Shown here piece by piece: positions 57,787-64,000 of a DNA stretch of 64,000 nt. This DNA is from Morchella semilibera (Eukaryota; Ascomycota; Pezizomycetes; Pezizales; Morchellaceae), in assembly GCA_009192285.1 (NCBI GenBank), contig CM018604.1, positions 744,001 through 808,000 of the forward strand. Direction: 5' to 3'. Made by a program: the position numbers and the translations under genes. The notes below the pieces were generated by a model. It was not told the origin of the DNA and made no database searches. It saw only the letters and a program-made list of their open reading frames with translations. Within the stretch, counting starts at the first letter, position 1; each line of letters begins with the position of its first letter.

Positions 57787-57945
57787 GGAAAAGAAAAGAA
57801 AAAAGCCAAAGCCAAAGCCAAAGAAAGCCGTCCTGTCCTCCGTATCTATAAACAACACCCCCTTTACCTTGCCCCATTCCCTTGCTACAAAGCTTTACTT
57901 AGTTCACTAGGCATGTGTCAAATTGTCCGATTTTTAACCAAATTC
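56951..57945. other. Spacer with poly-A run
   Basis: No gene. An A25 run at 57756-57780 is followed by an AAGCC repeat (AAAGCCAAAGCCAAAGCC) near 57802-57825, just past the PIS1 stop. Confidence 0.5.
57756..57780 (+). repeat. Poly-A run of 25
   Basis: An uninterrupted A25 on the plus strand, T25 relative to PIS1. Confidence 0.9.
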
Positions 57946-58828
57946 CTACTGCTTCTTGTTGCGTGCTTCCAAATCACCTTCAGCCAGCGAAACAGCAGCC
58001 TTTACCAACTGCACAACGTTGACAATCTGCTTTGCGGCGCAAACCGGAAAGGTAATCGCTGCAACAACCCACGGCCATGAGTGAATTGACATGAACTGGG
58101 GGAAACTAATAAGGTACATGGCGAGAAAGAAGACCTCATTCGCTGCGCAAAAAACGAATAGGACTTTCTACGGGAAAGTTAGTTTTGACCAAGCAAGAAA
58201 CTAGACTAGAACAAACTGGAGGGGCAATTGCGCACATTGTTGGAGTAGTAAAGGTTCAAAATACGAGAGCGCGTCTTCTCGACCTTCTTATGAGAGCCGG
58301 CACCGCGATCGAGTGATGCATACCTGCGAAGCACAATGTTTAGCGCTATTAGTTCGTGGGGAGCGCCTGACCGCTGAACACTCACATATGCATGTAGTGA
58401 CTCGCCAGGTCCAAACTAATTAGGGACTGGAACAGGATGGCCCATTTTGGGTATGCCGAAGACAGGAAGCAAAGCAAACAACTCGTAGTACATCTGTCGG
58501 TGACCATGTCCAGCACAGCACCAAACTTCGTGGACTGGTTATACTTGCGAGCGGCATAACCATCGAGGGCGTCGAGGAGACAGGAAATTGAATAGAGGAT
58601 GGTACAATAGTGCGGGTGGTAGGACATGAAGTAGAGGGAGGCACAGCAAGTACCACACGGCATAGCCTAAGATAATTAAAATTAATAGCTGTTAGAAAGA
58701 AACCTGGTAAAGCGTCGGATCTAGTGATAAGGCTGCATACCGATCAAATTAGGGATAAAGAGGAAGATGTTTTCTTGTCGAGGCTCTGCGGACATTGCCG
58801 TGGACTTTGACCCAGTAGATTTAGCCAT
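57946..58828 (-). CDS. PIS1: Phosphatidylinositol synthase (CDP-diacylglycerol-inositol 3-phosphatidyltransferase), with two one-base gaps
   Basis: Makes phosphatidylinositol from CDP-diacylglycerol and myo-inositol in the ER membrane. Exons are 58828-58741, 58666-58386, 58323-58236 and 58167-57946. The N-terminus is MAKSTGSKSTAMSAEPRQE, leading to NIFLFIPNLIG. The CDP-alcohol phosphotransferase signature is complete: DALDGYAARKYNQ, G, AVLD, MVTD (DxxDGxxARx8GxxxDxxxD). Membrane segments follow (CLLCFLSSAYPKWAILFQSL, VLFVFCAANEVFFLAMYLI). The start of exon 2 lacks two bases, near 58659-58661 (GCCGTG for GCCCGTG) and 58639-58642 (GTGCC for GTGGCC). With both added it reads YARVVLAVASLYFM and the gene is 226 residues, typical for the family. 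Essential in fungi, so assembly errors are likely. Confidence 0.94.
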
Positions 58829-60333
58829 AGTTGAGTTTAGGGTGGAGAGAGATGAATCAATAGGGAGGTCTGTAATCGAGGCAAGATGTGAAAGCTAAGA
58901 AGGGGGCCCCAAGTGGAGAGGAGCGTCCTCTATCTATATAGTTCTTAAGTGTGAGCACGCGACAGACTATACGGGCAAAGAGTTGAGGAGAAAGAGAGGG
59001 ATAGATCAAATAGGAGATGGATGGTTTATAAGTAAGAGTATTTCCAAACTGTGAAGGGGGGGGGGGGAATGGATTATGAGTATAAATGGGATGGGAGAAA
59101 GAACGAATAGATTCACGTCAAGCAGTTTGTTTCTGGAGTAGACCGTACTTACCGCGACAGCAAGAAGAATAGCACTTAGTGTATCAGCACCCACAATTCT
59201 TGGTGATAGTGGGGGGGGATGAAGGAGGGGTGATAGATAAAAGGAGCGTCAGGGACCGAGACAAGATATCGATATCAAGGGAAGAAGAGACGGAATGTCA
59301 AGCTGTTCAGTTCACGCAACGGGAAAACAGCGCAAGATAAGTGAATGATGGATGTGTGTGTGTGTGTGTGTGTGGTGTGTGTGTCTGATGTGTGCGTGCG
59401 AAATCTGGCCGCATCCCGACAGCACGGGTGCTGTAGCAGCCCAGCCTGATGTGCACGGGTTTGAAATCGATGTGATTATATAATTAGTAAGCAGAAGAGA
59501 AGAGGTGAGTGTCCCATCATGCCCAAAAGTCCGTCTAAGCAGAACTTGCAGGAACGTTAATATCTCCAACGTCTCGCCTTGTGCCGAGCTCCCTTCTCCT
59601 TACCGCCGCAACAAAAAGTAGTAGCGCAGTTCGTGCCCGCTTCTTGTATCGCTTGACGGTCACAGTCGCCAATCCCCGATCGCCGAACGTGCATCTTAAG
59701 TTTTTTCTTTACGGCGGCGCACGCGCTTCTTAACTCCCTTCATCCCAGACCGTAACCTATCTCTACCTTACGTGATTTTTATTACCGGTACCCCCAAGAA
59801 TCAACAAAAGAGAGTACAGCTGCAACAAAGCTCTATGGAAATCGCCTAGTAACCTCCATCAAGCTCTGTTACGCCAGCCAGCCAGCCAGCCAGCCCCCAA
59901 CTTTCCCCCACCACTCCTTTGCTGCAGAGCCTCATCGTCATACCCAGCAATACATGTATCCACACAGCCAGATTATACATACAAAACCTATACTTGCACT
60001 TACATCCGCATCTGCGCCAGTATCACTCCCAGTTCCGTTCTACATATAACTCATCGTACAGAAATAAGTCATCACGTTAGTTCTGCCACACCACACAACC
60101 TTAATTCAACTACAACGTCAGGCTACCACTCTCTACATTCAATACATACTTACATACTTACATACATACCCTATCCACACACACACACACCCACACCCAC
60201 ACCCACACATACACACACACCCCACCCCCACCCCTGGATTTGACCTGATCAACCCCTCCCCACCTACCTACCCGCCCGCCCACCCTCCATCTCAACGCAC
60301 CATCCCCCCCCCCTATAGTATAAAGGGCAAGAT
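58829..60333. other. Divergent PIS1/SPT20 promoter region
   Basis: No gene. It contains a (TG)11 run at 59353-59374, a CAGC repeat at 59876-59895, TACATGTA at 59951-59958 and a CA-rich stretch at 60177-60232. The last 400 bases are C-rich and probably form the SPT20 5' untranslated region. Confidence 0.45.
59353..59374 (+). repeat. TG dinucleotide microsatellite
   Basis: Eleven TG units followed, after one extra G, by several more. Confidence 0.85.
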
Positions 60334-63300
60334 ATGTCCACTTCAACTTCAACATCATCAAAGACACCTCCCCTACATTCCCGTATCAAGCTGAATCCAG
60401 CCAACAACTCTGCTCCCCGTACGTATACGGGGAAGCATCTTCCTCCAGGACAGCAACGATCCGTAGGTTCTGGTACAAAAACACGACCTCCCCCACTACC
60501 TTCACCCACACCAAACTCAAATGGCAGTGGCGGTAATAACGGTGGGGCTTCAAATGGTGCCTCTAATGCGAACACCGGCCCAGGCACAAGGATATCCGAA
60601 CGTCGAAGAACAGCTCATAAACCTGGCGAATTCGCGAATATAGCAAAGGGAAAGGGTAGGGGGGGAAGTGTGGATGATAAGGGAAAGGGTATCGGAGCGG
60701 AGGAGGAAGGGGAAAGCATTGTTGTCCGTGGGGTACCGGCAAAGGTTGGTCTACGTCTTTCGGGAAAGAAGCCTTTGCCATTCGTTACGGTATGGAGTGT
60801 AGGAGAAGAAGGGCGGCGCACAACTATAATGGGAAACTATCATGGAAATGCAGGAACAAAGGATAACAGCTGACCCTGCAAACTCGTGCACAGAAAAAGA
60901 AACTCCCGCGCGGGCCGTACGTAACTACCACTTCGTCTATCCTGGAGAAATATCGGGGCCAACCGCCAAGCATCACAATACACCTACATCCTCAACATTT
61001 CCGATTCGAAGGGCAGGATGGGAGTTTCAGTTATGGAAGCCCTATGAAGGTACGATACCCTGTTTACCTTTTGCCCCCTGCATGATGTAGCGGCGATGAT
61101 CATCGGATTCTTTGATTGGGTGGGTGTTGAACATTTCGACCTTCGGTGTCACAGGTATTCCTGGAGTATATAAGGTCCGAAATAATTCCCCACGAAGTAG
61201 TGGAAGAATTCAGAGATGCCGGAACAAGATTCTATGACGGTATGTTTGTAGTTTCCCTCCTAGCCCCCCACTCCCCTTGCTAAACAGCTTTACAGGCTGT
61301 CTTATTATCCAGATTCATGATCATCGATCTGCAACAATTGCTTCTTCGTCAAAGAAAAATGATAACAAGGATGTCCAATATTCTATTCATAATCACAGTT
61401 TATGGCTCACTCCATCTCCCTTTGTTCCGTTTAAGGAATCACAATGCACGAGATCCGGAGCTGCATCGGGGGATGGCGAAAATAATAAGGAGATTCCGTC
61501 AAGTACTGGAGAAGATAAGGATACAAAGGATATAAAGCCGGAGAAGAAAACCAGGATATTTACTACAGTTCTTCATCCTTCAGCTATGACTCTTCATGGA
61601 GACATGGCTGTTCTAGCTTCTACAACTGTTCCGATAAGATCGAATAGTCTTTCTAGGCAACAGCCCTCATCTGCGGCTGGTACACCAACCTCCGCTACTA
61701 TGACAATACCTCCTACGCCTACAATGAATTCGCGGGTAAAATATACTACTGTAATAACTGAAAAGACCGCTCCTCAATTTGAAGCGAGTGTATTATTGGC
61801 AACTTCACCTGCTCTTTTACTTACCCCTGCTAAAGACCCCGAGCATTGTCAAAAAATTATCAACACTCTACGAAACCCGCGTAACTCGCTTCCATTACCC
61901 CCGCCTAAATCACGGAAAAGGACAACTGCGGAATTGGCAGCAGATGAAGCACAGGCAGCGGAGGAGGAACGTGTGCTACTTATCATGGATGAGCGCCACT
62001 TCTCATCTTCCCATATTCAACCGGAATCAGCAGTTGGAGATGGAGTTGGTGGAGGTGGAGGCTTTGAACCGAACTTTAAGAGGTTCAAATTGCTCGAGGA
62101 GATCAAGCGGAAGAGAAATGAGCAGAAAGAGAAGGAAAAGGCGGAGAGTCAACGGCAGCAAATGGAGAGGACTAAGGATATGAAGAGGAAAGAGGAAGAG
62201 AATCGACGAATGAACGCTAGTAGGGCATCACAGCAGGGTAGCCCGGTACTTGCGCAAGGCCCAATGGCTATGGGTGGGCCCCCAAATCCAGCTCAGATGG
62301 TGGCTCAAGGGCAAATGGCTGCAGCAGCGCAAGTACAAATGACAGCGCCTGGTCAAATGCCGTTAATGAGGGGTCCTCCTAATACGGTAGCGCAAGTTAA
62401 TGGAGTTACTGTCACAGCACGCCCCGGGAGTGCAGGCGCGAGCCAAGGACAAGCCCAAGGAGTAAATGGTAGCCCGACTCACGCCGCCGCGATGAGAACC
62501 CATATGGCTCAACAAGGTCCGACTCAAGCCCTACGTCAGCAAGCCCACGCCCAGCAGGCCCAGCAGGCCCAACAGGCCCAACAGGCCCAACAGGCTCAAC
62601 AGGCTCAACAGGCTCAACAGGCCCAGCAGGCTCAACAGGCCCAGCAGGCTCAACAGGCCCAACAGGCTCAACAGGCCCAGCAGGCCCAGCAGGCTCAACA
62701 GGCCCAGCAGGTCCAACAGGCTCAGCAGGCGCAGCAGGCGCAGCAGCAGGCTCAACAACAAACCCAACAGCAGCAAACCCAAACCCAGCAGCAGCAAACC
62801 CAGCAGCAGACCCAACAGCAGGTTCAGCAGCAACAAGGCCATCAGAACGCGCATTTGCAACACCAACAGCAGCAAATTCAAGCCCAGCAGCAGGCTCAAC
62901 AGCAGGCTCAACAGCAGGCTCAACAGCAGGCTCAACAGCAAGCGCAACAGCAGGCGCAGCAGGCACAGCAGGCACAGCAGGCACAGCAAGCACAACAGGC
63001 ACAGCAGGCACAGCAGGCACAGCAGGCACAGCAGGCACAGCAAGCCCAGCAGCAGCAGCAGGCACAGCAACAGCAACAGCAGCAGGCACAGCAACAGCAA
63101 CAGGCACAGCAACAGCAGCAGGCACAGCAACAGCAGGCACAGCAGCAAGCACAGCAACAGGCTCAGCAACAGGCTCAGCAACAGGCACAGCAGCAAGCCC
63201 AGCAGCAAGCTCAACAGCAGCCATTACAACCGCAAGCCCATATGATCAACCCGCAACAACATATTCAGCAGCCTGGTCATCATCAGCTTAATATGCAACC

Positions 63301-63985
63301 ACAACCGCACCAGTTGCAGCAACATCAAATGACACAAGCCTCTACTAACCCAGTGATTGCTGCTCAATACAACCAAATGCAACTTCAGCAGCGACTTGCT
63401 GCGCAGGCTGCCGCACAGCACCAGTCCCCGCGACCTACTCATCTTTCACCCCACGTTGGCCATCAATCTCCCCACTTAGGTCATCCCTCCCCACACATGC
63501 AGCACAACTCGCCCCGTATAGCTCAGCAGTCGCCACACATGCAACATGCTTCTCCACGCATTTCATCGCAGATGACTTCCCAACAACAGAGCGCCATGCT
63601 TGTACAGCAGCAGCATGCACAACAACAACTATTCTCACAACTAGCAGCTCAACAGCAAGCACAACAGGCGGTGAATCAAAGTATGAACCCAAACATGAAT
63701 CCAAACATGAATCATGGTGCACGCGCAGCCCTAATTGGGAAGACCTCCGGTGCAACCCTTCGCCCTGGAAATCCAATGGTTGGTGTAAGGTCACAGCCAC
63801 AACAACACTTCCAGGACCTAGGGTTTGCCCTTAATGGTACGGGCGGAGGTGGGATGATCATGGGGAACATGAACGGTATGCAGCCAGGAGGTGGGATGCA
63901 ATTACCGCCTGGGATGAATAGAGGAGATATGATGGTGATGATGCGGAATGCTAGTCAGGGCATGGGGAGAGGAGGGCGGCAGTAG
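60334..63985 (+). CDS. SPT20: SAGA subunit Spt20, with a very long Ala-Gln-Gln repeat
   Basis: Structural subunit of the SAGA transcription coactivator. Exons are 60334-60789, 60870-61049, 61155-61239 and 61296-63985, giving 1136 residues with no frame break. The Spt20 domain is built from short exons: [58 protein letters not shown] and [11 protein letters not shown]. It is followed by [21 protein letters not shown] charged coiled coil ([19 protein letters not shown]) follows at about 500-560. From 62542 to 63228 a repeat of mostly Ala-Gln-Gln fills about 230 residues, then comes a Q-, H- and P-rich tail ([20 protein letters not shown]) ending GMGRGGRQ. Q-rich tails are usual for fungal Spt20 and act in low-complexity interactions, but this regular AQQ form is extreme. 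Confidence 0.93.
62542..63228 (+). repeat. Coding AQQ minisatellite (9-bp unit)
   Basis: About 690 bases built mostly from CAGCAGGCN and CAACAGGCN units, with interruptions by CAG-rich segments. It encodes Ala-Gln-Gln in the Spt20 frame. The antisense strand is also open, as Leu- and Ala/Val-rich frames, which is a composition artefact. Confidence 0.9.
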
Positions 63986-64000
63986 ATGGTATAGAGGCTT

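Noticed and set aside
62412-63224. Two long antisense open frames (Ala/Val-rich and Leu-rich) across the SPT20 repeat
   Set aside because: They are produced by reading the 9-bp AQQ repeat on the other strand. They have no start context or conserved sequence.
1-64000. tRNA, rRNA and CRISPR arrays
   Set aside because: I looked for GGTTCGA-type B boxes on both strands and for regularly spaced repeats and found none with a matching structure. A tRNA scan would settle it.

Overview
This window reads as nuclear DNA of a filamentous ascomycete (Pezizomycotina). It holds single-copy eukaryotic housekeeping genes with many short GT-AG introns, mostly 48-190 nt, with CTAAC or CTAAT branch points. It also has SAGA, COPII and class I HDAC genes with fungal architecture, a secreted GH28 pectinase, ankyrin-repeat proteins, and wide gene-poor spacers full of microsatellites. 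The lineage within Pezizomycotina cannot be fixed from sequence alone.

Layout. 0.5-5.2 kb: DPB2 (DNA polymerase epsilon subunit B, minus) and an F-box/ankyrin protein (minus). 7.4-7.9 kb: RPS20 (uS10, plus). 8.6-15.2 kb: RPD3 histone deacetylase (minus) and SEC24 (plus) sharing a divergent promoter of about 0.6 kb. 16.2-21.6 kb: CDK1/CDC28 (plus), RPS10 (eS10, plus, start codon split by an intron) and the endosulfine IGO1 (minus). 24.3-25.5 kb: an unrecognised, possibly mitochondrial protein. 27.9-29.8 kb: a DUF7514-type protein. 31.8-34.8 kb: two more ankyrin proteins. 36.2-37.8 kb: an exo-polygalacturonase-like GH28 enzyme. 40.0-41.5 kb: a stand-alone SRA-YDG protein. 43.8-45.9 kb: a Fat1-type very-long-chain acyl-CoA synthetase. 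47.5-48.7 kb: an alpha/beta hydrolase. 51.3-53.1 kb: an unusual SWIM-finger plus ATP-dependent DNA ligase protein, with a cluster of MluI (MCB) boxes upstream. 54.3-56.9 kb: decayed sequence with an HNH-nuclease pseudogene and a PIF/Harbinger-like transposon remnant. 57.9-58.8 kb: PIS1. 60.3-64.0 kb: SPT20 with a giant AQQ repeat.

The genes do not form an operon or a recognisable biosynthetic cluster. Several act in DNA replication, chromatin and cell-cycle control (DPB2, RPD3, CDK1, IGO1, the ligase, the SRA protein, SPT20), but their co-location may be chance.

Two global features stand out. First, six conserved genes (DPB2, RPD3, CDK1, RPS10, FAT1-like, PIS1) carry about eleven one-base frame breaks, mostly in short G/C runs. 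In every case a one-base correction gives a coherent family protein whose exon lengths sum to a multiple of three, so assembly indels are the simplest explanation. Second, the 8-bp palindrome TACATGTA occurs at least 27 times, always outside the exons I modelled, where about one copy is expected by chance.
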